Source of the DNA: Cepaea nemoralis
Taxonomy: Eukaryota; Mollusca; Gastropoda; Stylommatophora; Helicidae
Reading direction: 5' to 3'
Assembly (NCBI GenBank): GCA_014155875.1
Contig: JACEFZ010018318.1
Location: 62,001-126,000, forward strand
DNA: 64,000 nt
The first letter of the stretch is position 1, and each line of letters starts with the position of its first letter. Position numbers and translations under genes: made by a program. Below, piece after piece: positions 44,750 through 56,290 of this stretch. Under the pieces are notes generated by a model, which was not told the origin of the DNA, searched no databases, and saw nothing but the letters and a program-made list of their open reading frames with translations.

Positions 44750-45549
44750 GTGAGTATACACATGCATCATGTCATTTCATTAAGTCAAAACTCCTTATCA
44801 TCCAGCCTGTTGTTACAATATTTGATTCCACCGTAATGATTACTTTAACCACTGTTGTTTCAAATATCTGCTACTCTAAATCATCCTGTCCCAGTTAACG
44901 ACTGATGTCACAGGCAATTGTTGCACTGACTAACATCCATTACATTTGTTACCTCAACAATTTCTCTTCCACGGATATTACGTTCAGTCTTTCTATGTCC
45001 ATCTATCTTTGGTAACTTTAAGTAGTATTTGTTTGATTCTAGAGGGGTGGAATCGCTGGTGCTTGTCTGTTGGTTACGCAAGGTTTAATCTTGCATTACC
45101 ATAAGTCTTCTTGTGGCCTACGTTAAGCAGGGCTAGTATGCAGCTAAGATATTAAAATACAAATACCTCCCTTGCACATCACACCCCCCTGAACAGATGG
45201 AGCTCCACATCTAGAAAAACAAGCTCAGAAGGGAGTGAGTGGGAGTACGATACTCAACAGCCAGGCCAGGGTCTTGGTCCCTGTTGGCCACCAACGATGG
45301 TGCAAACATCTCACATGTTCAAATGTTAGTCATTAGATAGGACAGACAGGTTGACAGATACCATACCTGCTGTGGGAGTGGCAATTTGCTCGGGTCGCGT
45401 TGTACAAGAACAGGTCATGGAACAGTGTATAAATGAGAGATGGAGAGACAGACATATGGCTAGGTGAAAAGGTAATGACATGGAACTTCTCCACAGCTGG
45501 AGGTGTAATAGGCATACGGTTAGAAACAGGAAGTGAAGGGACCTTTACA

Positions 45550-45695
45550 CGCCTTAAGATGAACTGGGTACATGGCGCTAGGCCCATATTTGTATAGACT
45601 AGTCGGCACTGAGTGGATGACGTGGCTGTCATCACGCTCACCGCCTTTACTTCAGGGCACATTTCCTGGTACTCACTGGAACAATCAACTACCTC
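45550..45695 (-). mobile_element. SINE family A fragment
   Basis: Contains ATGGCGCTAGGCCCATATTT, AGTCGGCACTGAGTGGATGA and CATTTCCTGGTACTCACTGG, in the same order as the copies at 59400 and 61530. Confidence 0.65.
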
Positions 45696-46319
45696 CTGAG
45701 TTTATTTCAGTGTATGAGGTCAGGGTGTCAGAAAGCATGTATACTGCCCCAGATTTATTTTCCTTATACAGTGAGCAGACACTGAGACCTACAATAACCA
45801 TGTCATGGATTACAGCTGGTGGTCATAACATAAACAGTTGGTAACGCCGTCTCCATGACAACTATTCAGAAGGAAGAAGATAAAATCATTGGCACGGTGG
45901 TTGCAGAAAGTGAAAACAATGGCTTCGGATTAAATAACAAGAAGCAGAAAGAATAGTAACTGCATAGAAACGGATCCTGCCACACTGCAGAATTACTGGT
46001 CAATGTTCATTTGGCCTAGTACAGAAATGCAGGCACATGAATAACATATAAAGGGAGATATGTCACAGAAATGTGGAGCAGAATAGGACAAGCAACAGCC
46101 GCATTTTATAAATAAAATTATGTAAGATAAATGCTTGTCATTGGAAGTTACAACAGTAATTTAGAACCTGTTTAATAAGGTTATGAATCTTTAACAAATG
46201 AGCAAACAAGGCACAAAAATCCATTGAAGTCTCTCACGTGTGGTTTTATAGAAGAGTAATGAAAATCCCACGCTCACCCAACATGTAATCTAAATGCTTT
46301 GAAAAAGGCTACTATACAA

Positions 46320-46560
46320 AGACAATTTATCACAAACACCATACAATCACAAAGAGGATGTCAACATGTCTGGACACATTCTGAGAAAAGAAAACTTGAA
46401 AAATATTTACCAACCGAAACTATTACTGGAAAAAAGAAACAAGGAAAGACAACGTTACAAGATTCTTGACAACCTCTCATCGTGGCAGGGAAAATGAACA
46501 ACACACGAACTGATCTATTCTGTTAGAAATTACTCAAAGTGTCAATGGATTGTAAAAGCT
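46320..46560 (+). mobile_element. RTE-like LINE C-terminal fragment
   Basis: On the + strand, S-G-H-I-L-R-K-E-N-L, then K-K-Q-G-K-T-T and L-S-S-W-Q-G-K resemble the C-terminal region of endonuclease-RT LINEs. It is split by stops. Confidence 0.45.
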
Positions 46561-46859
46561 TCACGGCCTGTTATAATATAACACACGATACACATCAACA
46601 TCTGTTTCTGCATAGTAAACACAAATGTCCAGTAGAAAACCACAAGCAATCAAAACCTAGAATCAGCAGCGCAGAGACTGAAAATGTTTCAAACGTTGAA
46701 CATATTAGCTCCCTAATTAACACCGACTTGGACTGTTCCAAGAAGACAGCGGGTAATCAGCATTACCAGCCTTTGGTGCTAGAACATAAAATATAAGAAC
46801 AAGTATCTCTCCCTTGGCAACACACACATAGGAATACTGGACTATTTTACAAACACTGT

Positions 46860-47225
46860 TGAAGAATATCGAGTCTTTGAGCTGAAATGTTACAGAAAAA
46901 TCCGACGATACCTGGGATGATGAGAAAGAAAAATACTGGCATTCTATCAGATCTGGACATCGAAGAAAACTGCTTCATTTATAGCATGGTGTCTCGGAAA
47001 CTGAAACAATTTGGCCATATTTCTAAACATCAAAGTAGTTTAGAAAGAACCACTAATAACTTTATGGTGGACATGGTCATCAAAGTCAGGGGTAGACCAG
47101 CACGACTGTGGCAATGGGCATTAAAGAACTGTTGTGAAATAATTGAGGCATGAGAACTCGCCACGAATGGAGCATCTTCCTGGCGGGTGGTGGTGAGAAC
47201 ATCCTTCAGCAGAGGGCTTTCCACG
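46860..47225 (+). mobile_element. RTE-like LINE 3' end
   Basis: The 88-codon frame (46887-47153) has SDLDIEENCFIYSMVSRKLK, Q-F-G-H-I-S-K and V-R-G-R-P-A-R-L-W-Q-W, the LINE C-terminus. Upstream, in another frame, is V-F-E-L-K-C-Y-R. The same family member is at 58230-59130. A roughly 60-bp tandem repeat begins directly at its end. Confidence 0.68.
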
Positions 47226-47234
47226 TGACGATGA

Positions 47235-47530
47235 GCTGCAAATTGTAGCTTGTATATAGATAGATTGTTGGTAAGGCACTTGAATATGACGTTGATGTTG
47301 AAAATTGTAGCTGTGGATGGCTAAATAGTCGGCAAGGCACTTGAATATAATGATGATGTTGGAACTTGGAGTTGCTGAATGGATAGATAGTCGACAAGGC
47401 ACTTGAATATGGCGATGATGTTGGAAATTAGAGTTGTGGATGGATAGAGGGTTGGCAAGGCACTTGAATATGGCTATGATGTTAGAAATTGGGGTTATGG
47501 ATATATAGTTGGCAAGGCACTTGATTATAA
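47235..47530. repeat. Minisatellite, about 62-bp unit, 5 copies, at a LINE 3' end
   Basis: Units contain GGCAAGGCACTTGAATAT followed by GATGATGTTG and a GTTGTGGATGGATAGATAG part. Copies are 70-85 percent alike by eye. The array follows the LINE 3' end without a gap. Confidence 0.88.
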
Positions 47531-47639
47531 CTAACGATGAAGCATAAGAAGCTTTAATTACCAAGCTGATCCCGTGTAAACTAATAATTATGTTTAGTAT
47601 GGTTACTATGATCATCGTCATCTTCACGTTTTAAAGTCA

Positions 47640-48170
47640 TCTATCACGATAATTATGTGCCTTGCCAAATGGCGTAAGCGTTCATTCTCTCCACGCATCC
47701 CAGTCCTTGCTGTTCTGATCAATTCTATTGATGATATTTCATCATGACACCCTTTAAGACCATCCAGTATGTCTCTTTCGGTTTGCCTCTTCTATCGCTG
47801 ATCTTTCCAGTCGCGATAATGTTTCCCAATGCCTCTCTTCTCATTGAGTGACCACAGAATACTGTTTGTCTCTTTCTTACAGTTGTATAATGTGATACTT
47901 TCATTAGCCTATTCCAGGCAACCGTTGTTAGTTACTCTAACAGAACACAGTATTCGCAACATTTACCTCAGAAACCACATCTCTGTTGCTTCCAAGCTCT
48001 TCCTAATTTGTTGTATACACTCCAGGATTCACTACCATATAGCACATCAAGCCCGAAATAACATTTCAGTACTCTTTTTTGACATTCAATAAGAGTGACT
48101 TATTACAAACATACTTTTCATCATCTGAATTGCAGCTTTTGTTTGGCCTTCTGTGCTCTTAATATGTGAA
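47640..48170 (-). mobile_element. RTE-like LINE 3' part
   Basis: The + strand text matches that of 17480-17880 in order (CCAATGCCTCTCTTCTCAT, GATTCACTACCATATAGCA, GAATTGCAGCTTTTGTTTGG), so it is a second copy of that - strand LINE. Frames are broken. Confidence 0.72.
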
Positions 48171-48418
48171 TGTGACAGTCCGTGTGTTATTTTTCCTGTC
48201 TTTCCAATCATCGGCTTATCTGTTACATCCATCAATCTATCTATCAGCCTTATGCCTGTATGTCCAACTGTCTGTATACTATCTATCTACCTACCTATCT
48301 GTCTGCCTGTATTTCTCAATCTGCCTATCTATCTATTTACCCACCTACCTACCTACTAGTCCATTCAGCAGTCTGTCTATATATTTATCCTGAGCGTCCA
48401 TCCATTTATCTACTAACC

Positions 48419-48420
<2 letters not shown>

Positions 48421-48514
<94 letters not shown>
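48421..48514. repeat. AT dinucleotide run (about 45 units)
   Basis: A nearly perfect AT repeat. A shorter one is at 48538-48552. Such runs can extrude cruciforms. Confidence 0.95.
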
Positions 48515-48515
<1 letters not shown>

Positions 48516-48900
48516 ACCTACTCAATCCCACTCACCTATATATATATATATACCTACCTACCTATTGCCTATCTATCTGTCTATCTGTGTGACTACCCCT
48601 CTTTGTCCATCTACCTTTCTGTGTTGCCCTGATATATCTACACTATATGTCTGTCTATTTGGCAGTATCTTTCTGCCTGTCTACCTAATACAATCTTTGT
48701 TTGCGTGGTCGTCTGTTTATTTATCTAATAGTGAATGTTTACTGCTCGCTGACCAATATAGTTCTCCTCTCTGAGTAGGTACAGTATTGCTATACCATAG
48801 AAATGCAATTCCGTGCTCCTACATCTTGTTGTGCCACATACACGTTGAGAACAAACTGCGTTCTTGTATAGAAAGTTCTGTAACAATGTTTCAACTCTAG

Positions 48901-49035
48901 GGTGGTCCTGGAAATATCGGACAATCTGGACCCCAAGGTCAACAGGGCAACCTAGGACCTGAGGGCTTGCCGGGACCTAAAGGGACTAAAGGTGAACATG
49001 GACCACCAGGACCTCTTGGCGAGAAAGGGACACGC
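48901..49035 (+). CDS. COL4A1-like: Type IV collagen alpha chain, Gly-X-Y exon of 45 codons
   Basis: The exon lies between ACTCTAG and GTAAGT and encodes 15 perfect Gly-X-Y triplets ([16 protein letters not shown] through GEKGTR). It begins and ends in phase 0 with a complete glycine codon at its start. 135 bp is three times 45 bp. It is in frame with the preceding and following exons. Lysines in the Y position (G-P-K, G-T-K, G-E-K) are potential sites of hydroxylation and cross-linking, as usual for the 7S triple helix. Codon use and the strict glycine periodicity make this certain as collagen. Type IV follows from the linkage to the cysteine exon. Confidence 0.92.
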
Positions 49036-49149
49036 GTAAGTATTTCCACATTTCTAGATTCTTGTGTCTTATCATTCACGTTTCATGCTATTTCATGAGG
49101 ACATTCAGTGTCAGCAGTTAAACGATGTTTAAACCCTTTCTTTGAACGA

Positions 49150-49815
49150 TGACTAAAGCTGCAACTAGCCGCAGGCTGGAAGACAAGCAGCACACATGTC
49201 TTGATTGTAACGGACTCACATCGCATGCTGAGACAGGTGAAGACGGGCAAGCAATGTGGCATGCTGCAATAACAAAATCAAAGACAGGGAGTTTGTTGGA
49301 TCTTTCTCATAGGACTTGCTCGTGTGGTGGGAAAACGAGCAGACGATGTACCAACGGTGGAGTATTGGTGCATGGTAGAGCGGACGATGTACCGACGGTG
49401 GAGTATTGGTGCATGGTAGAGCGGACGATGTACCGACGGTGGAGTATTGGTGCATGGTAGAGCGGACGATGTACCGACGTTGGAGTATTGGTGCATGGTA
49501 GAGCGGACGATGTACCGACGGTGGAGTATTGGTGCATGGTAGAGCGGACGTGGTCAGGGCCCGTGGGATCATGTGTATAATGTGACAGATCAGGTATATT
49601 GTCATAGCCTGGAGAGAATGGTTCGGCGGGGAGTGGCCAGAGGATCTGGTCGACACTCAGTACTCCGAAGAAAGGCAAGACAGACACATAAACTTATTGC
49701 AATTGGTACCATCAGTACTGGGACTCTTCGCTGACTGTTGGAGATGAGGATGGAGCATGTGTGAAAATATCCTGAAGACTGCCATGTTGATTCTTGACTC
49801 GACTCAACTATATGA
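49150..49815 (+). mobile_element. I-like LINE 3' part with internal 41-bp array
   Basis: The 5' portion (49190-49330) is a decayed RNase H (GATTGTAACGGACTCACATC for V-T-D-S). The 3' portion (49550-49800) encodes the family C-terminus (GGGACTCTTCGCTGACTGTT for G-T-L-R-W-L-L). It ends in CTTGACTCGACTCAAC. Between them, the short segment from A-D-R-L to K-A-D-V-V is replaced by a tandem array. Confidence 0.72.
49348..49552. repeat. 41-bp tandem array, 5 copies, inside the I-like LINE
   Basis: Starts of GTACC at 49348, 49389, 49430, 49471 and 49512 give a period of exactly 41. The unit contains GTATTGGTGCATGGTAGAGC, which is the V-L-V-H-D-K-A part of the LINE, and GCGGACGATGTACCGACGGT. Confidence 0.95.
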
Positions 49816-50124
49816 GGGTTCATCGTGTAGTGCTTGGCGACTGACGGATTACTACAGATAATAATGCAAAAGTAATAATCCCATGGTAGATACTGACATA
49901 TAGATGTGGAGTGTCATGTCTGTATATATACTAGGTAGATGAGGTGGCTCAGTCAGCTTCTTTTATGGTTAGAAGATTCCATTCTTATAATCGGGCACAA
50001 AGTAATCACATACGAACACATGTGACTCATGATTTAATCAAGTAAATCCATCGAATGTGAAAGCCTCCGCTGATCTTAATGTTAGGTGGCTGTCTTCCAA
50101 ATTGTGTCTTAGTAGGTTTTTCTA

Positions 50125-50205
50125 CACAAAAATGTATGTTATAACTAGGAATGTAAGGTACACAAAAATGTATGTTATAAATAGGAATGTAAGGTACACA
50201 AGGTT
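50125..50205. repeat. 36-bp minisatellite, left outlier (about 2 copies)
   Basis: Same unit as 50510-50960 (GGTACACAAAAATGTATGTT), separated from it by the LINE fragment at 50210-50460. Confidence 0.88.
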
Positions 50206-50209
50206 AAGA

Positions 50210-50460
50210 ATTTTCCCTTCTAGTTCTATGTCACATTTTGGTGTCACAATTTTCTTTGATATCACCATTGTTACTGTTTTCTTGATATTCAAGGAGAGTC
50301 ATTTCCTTGCACTCTCTGTTACTACAATATCCAACAATCGTTGTAGGTCTGTTGAATTATCCGCCAACAATACGTGTCATCTGCATAGCGTATATTATTT
50401 ATATTATAACCCCCAACTAGTATTCCTGGCATCTATTTTGATCTCTTTCATTATTACTTC
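50210..50460 (-). mobile_element. RTE-like LINE RT fragment
   Basis: The + strand text (TTTGATATCACCATTGTTAC, TTCTTGATATTCAAGGAGAG, GCATAGCGTATATT) matches 17990-18135 of the copy at 17341-18130. It therefore covers the K-K-T-V-T-M-V-I-S-K segment and the bases around the catalytic box. Confidence 0.75.
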
Positions 50461-50509
50461 GCTATATAGGGAGAAGAATGTAAGGTGCACACTATATATG
50501 GAGAAGAAT

Positions 50510-50960
50510 GTAAGGTGCACAATGTAAGGTACACAAAAATGTATGGTGTAACTAGGAATGTAAGGTACACAAAAATGTATGGTATAACTAGGAATGTAAG
50601 GTACACAAAAATGTATGGTATAACTAGGAATGTAAGGTACACAAAAATGTATGGTGTAACTAGGAATGTAAGGTACACAAAAATGTATGGTGTAACTAGG
50701 AATGTTAGGTACACAAAAATGTATGGTGTAACTCGGAATGTAAGGTACACAAAAATGTATGGTATAACTAGGAATGTAAGGTACACAAAAATGTATGGTA
50801 TAACTAGGAATGTAAGGTACACAAAAATGTATGGTGTAACTAGGAATGTTAGGTACACAAAAATGTATGGTGTAACTCGGAATGTAAGGTACACAAAAAT
50901 GTATGGTATAACTAGGAATGTAAGGTTCATAAACAATGTATGGTATAACTAGGATTGTAA
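50510..50960. repeat. 36-bp minisatellite, about 12 copies
   Basis: The unit is AAGGTACACAAAAATGTATG followed by GTGTAACTAGGAATGT. Starts at 50526 and 50562 fix the period at 36. The multiple of three keeps one frame open on each strand (155 and 160 codons). These are not genes. Confidence 0.95.
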
Positions 50961-52059
50961 GGAAAGCAATGAAACACGCAGATAAATACGTGCATAGCTT
51001 GGTCGCAAGGCATCATCGGGAAAAGAACACAACTGAACCAGACTGGTGATTGTGTGAGGTGGTCAATCATAATCGCCCACACCCACCAGACAGACACATG
51101 ATTCTGACGACACTTTTAGAGACACCACAAAGAAGTTTTTGTCAGCAAATGCAGCATGGGCTTTCCAAAACGCAAAGCTCAGTTGTTCACTACAGGCGAA
51201 TGTTAAGTACATCCTTGAGTTTCAACAGCCAACTATTAAAACATTAAGAATACATTGCGTTGTTCAAATTGAGATGTGAATTGGTATAACAAGTTGAGTG
51301 GTAGTCATGGAGTTGACTGTCAACAAAAGGTCTTTCTACAAGTGACATTGACTTGCTTTAAACTAAGTAACTCTTCACGCGTTTATTGACTACTTCGCAA
51401 ACTTGTCACAGATGTGCCTGTCCAAGACTGGTGTTTTGGGTTTAGTTTGGTTTACAATCGATCACTTTTGTTGCACACGCATACCTCCATAACTGCTCCA
51501 GTCTCCTGCTCTCACAGATCACACGTGGAAAATCTCAGCACAGTGCACAAAACTTTATAACACCTGTGAGGTTCCAAATTGTGTATAAGAGAATCAGATA
51601 TGCTATAAATATACTGTTGTAGGTGGGTTTTCCAACTTTCTCAAACCTAGCCTGGGATTCCAGTTTGCTCTTCCAATGTTCACACACCAAGAGATTTTGA
51701 ATGTGGTCAGCTTCAGCACTGGTACTCTTGGATTTTCACACTTATCAGCACAGACTGGATATCTAATCCACTATCGCAGGATTAAGTTGGTATGCAGTCT
51801 TGGGTTTCTTAACTCTTTAAGGCCTGGAGACCTCAAATTGCACTGAAAGGGCAGTAATCCAAGGATGCCGAGCATCTTGCCATCAATGTGGCAATGCAGT
51901 CAAGAGGTTCCTCGAATGGGTTTCAGGGATGCTCCCATCAGCGGTATGAGTATTGGCAAAAGCATACAGATGCCAAAGGGAATATTTTGAAAACATGTAA
52001 TGTAGATGTGTATTGTTACTGATTTGTTTACAATAGTCTCCGTGAACTGTCTGAAGCTA

Positions 52060-52300
52060 TATCATATAGACAATCGCAAGGCATGACTAAATATAAACGA
52101 CTATGGAATTGGTTATGTCCAACAGAAAGCAATTCCTTAAGAGAACTGGTTAATTGCACCAGATGTAAACGAACCACATTGATTCTTTGGACATGTAAGA
52201 GGTAACATCGGAAATGTTGGGATAACAGGAAAGGGAAGCCACCGAGAAAAGATATACAGCTTAAAACCATGGCACAGAGAAAAGTGTCTGTTGAGAATGA
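52060..52300 (+). mobile_element. RTE-like LINE fragment, very decayed
   Basis: On the + strand, F-F-G-H-V-R-G-N is followed by ITGKGKPPRKDIQL, like the F-G-H-V-x-R and G-K-x-x-G-x-P-R box of the LINE C-terminus. It runs into the minisatellite at 52340. Confidence 0.4.
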
Positions 52301-52339
52301 TTGCAACAATTTAAAAAATAAAAAAAACCGAAATACATC

Positions 52340-53335
52340 ACTGAAGACAAACATGACATCATGAGAGATACATAGCTGGGGACAAACATAGTAACATGAG
52401 ATACATAGCTGGAGACAGACATGAGAGGTACATTACTAGGAACAAACATAGCAATTATGAGGACAAACACGAGAGATACATAGCTAGAGACAAGCATGAG
52501 AGGTACATAGCTAGAGACAAAATGAGAGGATCATAGCTGGGGCCAAACATGACAACATGAGAGATACATAGCTGAGGACAAACATGACATCATGAGAGAT
52601 ACACAGCTGGGGACAGACATAACAACATTAGAGATAATAGCTGGTGACAAACATGACAACATGAGAGATACATAGCTGGGGACAAACATGAGAGATACAT
52701 AGCTAGGGACAACCATGACAAAGATGAGGACAAACATGAGAGATACATAGAGCTGGGGACAAACATGAGAGATACATAGCTAGGGACAAACATGACAAAG
52801 ATGAGGACAAACATGAGAGATACATAGAGCTGGGGACAAACATGAGAGATACATAGCTAGGGACAACCATGACAAAGATGAGGACAAACATGAGAGATAC
52901 ATAGCTGGGGACAAACATGAGAGATACATAGCTAGGGACAAACATGACAAAGATGAGGACAAACATGAGAGATACATAGAGCTGGGGACAAACATGAGAG
53001 ATACATAGCTAGGGACAAACATGAGAGGTACATAGCTAGGGGCAAATACGAGAGGTACATAGCTAGGGGCAAACATGACAAAGATGAGGACAAACATGAG
53101 AGGTACATAGCTAGGGGCAAACACGAGAGGTATATAGCTAGGGGCAAACATGACAAAGATGAGGACAAAAATGAGAGGTATATAGCTAGGGGCAAACACT
53201 AGAGGTACATAGCTAGGAACAAACATGACAAAAATGAGGACAAACATGAGAGGTACATAACTAGGGGCAAACACGAGAGATAAATAGCTAGGGACAAACA
53301 TGAGATATAAATAGCTGGGGACAAACATGACAACA
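52340..53335. repeat. 27-bp minisatellite with higher-order units
   Basis: The basic unit is CATGAGAGATACATAGCTGG followed by GGACAAA (27 bp). Many copies are extended by CATGACAAAGATGAGGACAA. The combination recurs about every 100-120 bp in the middle of the field. The left end is more diverged. The - strand frames of up to 182 codons are repeat artefacts. Confidence 0.93.
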
Positions 53336-54419
53336 CTGATTGCACAGCTTCACGGACAATTCAATTATATATAATACAGTTAACAATATTGCTTCCAATA
53401 ATTGTGTGTGTCAGAGTGCTACTGAAGGGGAAAGAATGTCCACCAAATGTTGCAAGGATTTGTTTGTTTCACTGTTACTTAATGTGTTAGAATGGTCCTA
53501 AACACATAGAAACACAGCGACTTGATATGGCACAGACTGTAAGCAGAAACAGGGTTATGCCACGGCTGTAAGTCTATAGAAGTTGATTGTATATCTAACA
53601 ATTTCAGGGCACAGATGTAGGTTTACATCATTTCTGAACGCATCTGTATTAACTAAACAATTGCACGGCAGTGAACATAAACAATCACAGAATGAAAGAA
53701 AGTGAGAGAGTCTGAGATAGAAAAAAGAGCAACATATGCAACTGAACTGCAAATAGGGTTGTTTGCTGTCAGAAACTGAGAACTTTGGGCTGAAGTGCAC
53801 GTTTTCCTGACTTCTTTGGATGCTTTCTCTAAGTACGTCTTTCAATACCTTCTAGTATGCTGCAGGAAAGAAAATCCGAGTGTTTGCTGCAAGCGTTTAT
53901 ATTGTGGAAAATTACCTCACGTAGCTGTCTCAGCTTTTAAAATGATAACGTGGAGGAAAGCATCAAGACATTTTTGCTTTTTTTTTTCATTTCTATATTT
54001 ATCTTAACCAATGTAGAACTTCGCCAGGTAAATATTGCAATGGCTGGTTCTTTCCTAGCAACTTGCATGCTGTGGTTTTGAACCAATTACCCAGGTCACA
54101 TAGCTAAAAACATCCAGGATCGTAGCATCTGAGCTAATCATCTCAGAATTAGGTTTAATATAAGATGTTTACTTGGTTCTGGAATTATGGCGACATCTAG
54201 CAGCTGTGAGAAGATTAGCTGTCATTTTATAGAAAGCTACACAAAGAAGAGAGTGCATATTTTGCTTAAGAACTATGAGTCCTGGTAGTGGATTGGATGG
54301 AGGGACACTCGAATGCATGTGCACAAGCACTCACACTCTTTCTTTCCAAGAAAAATTTGAGAAACCTCTGCTACACAGTTAATGCGCCTTCTGTTGTTCT
54401 AGAACTGACCACTTGAGTC

Positions 54420-55570
54420 AAGCTGAGTTGGTCAAGAACTGATATCACAGCACTCAGTACATTCCCATGCGTGCTCCGTCCTCATCTGCAACAGCTAGTG
54501 AAGAGTCCCAATACTAATAGTACCAGTAGCAGTCTGATTATATATTTGGCCTTTCCTCAGAGAGTTGAGTGTCGGCCAGATTCTCTAGTCACTCCCTGCA
54601 GCACCATTCTCCCCAAGCCGTGATGATCTACCCGTTCTTCTGCACTAAACACACAATTCCAAGAGCTCCTGACCACATCTGCCTTATCATGCACCAATAC
54701 CACACCAAGGGGCGCAGACCCAGCCAATCTGTCTGCCCGCTCGTTTCTCACTACACCTGCCTTATCATGCACCAATACCACACCAAGAGCGCAGACCCAG
54801 CCAATCTGTCTGCCCGCTCGTTTCTCACTACACCTGCCTTATCATGCACCAATACCACACCACAGGGCACAGACCCAGCCAATCTGTCTGCCCGCTCGTT
54901 TCTCACTACACCTGCCTTATCATGCACCAATACCACACCACAGGGCACAGACCCAGCCAATCTGTCTGCCCGCTCGTTTCTCACTACACCTGCCTTATCA
55001 TGCACCAATACCACACCAAGAGCGCAGACCCAGCCAATCTGTCTGACCGCTCGTTTCTCACTACACCTGCCTTATCATGCACCAATACCACACCACAGGG
55101 CACAGACCCAGCCAATCTGTCTGCCCGCTCGTTTCTCACTACACCTGCCTTATCATGCACCAATACCACACGGCGCAGACCCAGCCAATCTGTCTGACCG
55201 CTCGTTTCTTACCACACCAGCCTTATCATGCACCAATACCACACCAAGGGGTGCAGACCCAGACAATCTGTCTGCCCGCTCGTTTCTCACTACACCTGCC
55301 TTATCATGCACCAATACCACACCAAGGGGCGCAGACCCAGACAATCTGTCTGCCCGCTCATTTCTCACAACACCAGCAAGTCATGGGGGAAAAATCCAAC
55401 AGATACTCTCTTTTTTAATTTTTAAATGGAGTCTGTTACAATTATGAGATACATATGCTGTTTGTCTTCCAGCCAGTGGAATGCCGCAGTGAATGCCTTC
55501 ACCTACCATTCTGAGACTAGATGTTGTGATATCATATGTCAGGCATAAGGAACTGACTATTTGTTACTGT
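54420..55570 (-). mobile_element. I-like LINE RNase H to 3' end with internal 78-bp array
   Basis: On the - strand from the right, the RNase H part (55560-55400) has L-T-Y-D-I-T-T-S-S-L-R-M. The array follows (55376-54681), then R-S-S-W-N-C-V-F-S-A-E-E-R-V-D-H-H-G-L and the C-terminus down to 54440, with a CTTGACCAACTCAGC-type tail at 54420. The element is otherwise organised like the copy at 24800-26140. Confidence 0.8.
54681..55376. repeat. 78-bp tandem array, 9 copies, inside the I-like LINE
   Basis: Starts of GCCTTATCATGCACC fall at 54681, 54759, 54836, 54914, 54992, 55069, 55147, 55220 and 55298 (steps 78, 77, 78, 78, 77, 78, 73, 78). On the LINE strand one unit encodes 26 residues including VRNERADRLAGSAPLG and V-L-V-H-D-K-A-G-V. 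The coding frame is kept over most copies. Confidence 0.95.
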
Positions 55571-55974
55571 ACAATCTTGTTCTGTGCTCAACAATATCTC
55601 ATGTGCTTCATTTAAAGAAACAAAACAAAAAAGACAGTTAAATTCAAACAAGAGACAACATTGCAGTTATAAACATATTTCAAGCGAAGGAAAGAAGAAG
55701 AAAAATGTAAACAAAAACAAACCAAAGGACAAAAACAAAGGTAACAATAGTATTTCAACAAAACATTGATATGGAGGCTGACTGTACAGTATGTTGATTA
55801 ATGCATGGACAACATGAAAGAACCTACTCATCAGAGGACACAGCAAGAGAAAAAAAGCTACTGTTATAATCACCAATAATGCAACTTTCTTTATTCTTTT
55901 GCATGAGTTAACAATATCACGAAAAACATAAATATCATGGCATGTACAAGAATCCACTGTTTGAAAAGTGTGTG

Positions 55975-56180
55975 CCCTTTTCTTCTGTATGGATGAAAAT
56001 ACTGGACAATGAGTGAGAAAACAGTCAGGAAACTTGAGGCAGTTGCAGATGTGGTTTCTGAGAACATTGTGAACAGAGAGGGAAATAAACAATGAGTATT
56101 GAGAGCTGTAGGTATCACAAGGTGCACTCATCAGAACCAGAAGGAAAAGACAAATGAAATTCACGAGACATGTCAACAGG
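55975..56180 (+). mobile_element. RTE-like LINE C-terminal fragment
   Basis: On the + strand, L-L-Y-G-W-K-Y-W-T-M-S-E-K-T, then K-L-E-A-V-A-D-V-V-S-E-N and R-K-R-Q-M-K-F-T-R-H-V resemble the L-L-Y-G-C-E-x-W-T to F-x-G-H-V region. Frames shift twice. Confidence 0.6.
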
Positions 56181-56182
56181 GG

Positions 56183-56290
56183 CTGGTGGTGGTATGGTTG
56201 TTAATGCGCTGGCCTGTCAGGACAGTGGTCTGAGCCCAACCCCCAGCACCCACTATAATCCATTGATACAGGATATCTGATTGGTATTAT
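56183..56290 (+). mobile_element. tRNA-derived SINE head fragment
   Basis: TGGTGGTATGGTTGTTAATG is followed by CTGGCCTGTCAGGACAGTGG and TCTGAGCCCAACCCC, a tRNA-like A-box and B-box arrangement with an eroded B box. It is inserted at the 3' end of the LINE fragment. Confidence 0.45.

Larger units (their letters stand above)
44750..48900 (+). other. Collagen IV intron (4.15 kb)
   Basis: Bounded by GTGAGT and a CAACTCTAG end. It holds SINE and LINE fragments, a 60-bp-type tandem array, TCTA-like degenerate repeats (48235-48420, 48560-48780) and an AT dinucleotide run. Stretches 44830-45545 and 45700-46320 contain nothing I recognise. Confidence 0.8.

Noticed and set aside
50454..50952. Open frames of 155 and 160 codons on both strands with perfect 12-residue repeats
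   Set aside because: They result from the 36-bp period of the minisatellite, with no start context or unique sequence.
54569..55447. 292-codon + strand frame with repeated A-N-L-S-A-R-S-F-L-T-T-P-A
   Set aside because: It is antisense to the LINE RNase H array, and the 78-bp period keeps this frame open by chance.
55667..56176. 169-codon - strand frame with hydrophobic segments
   Set aside because: Its start region is antisense to a recognisable RTE-like LINE fragment, and the rest comes from AT-rich DNA.
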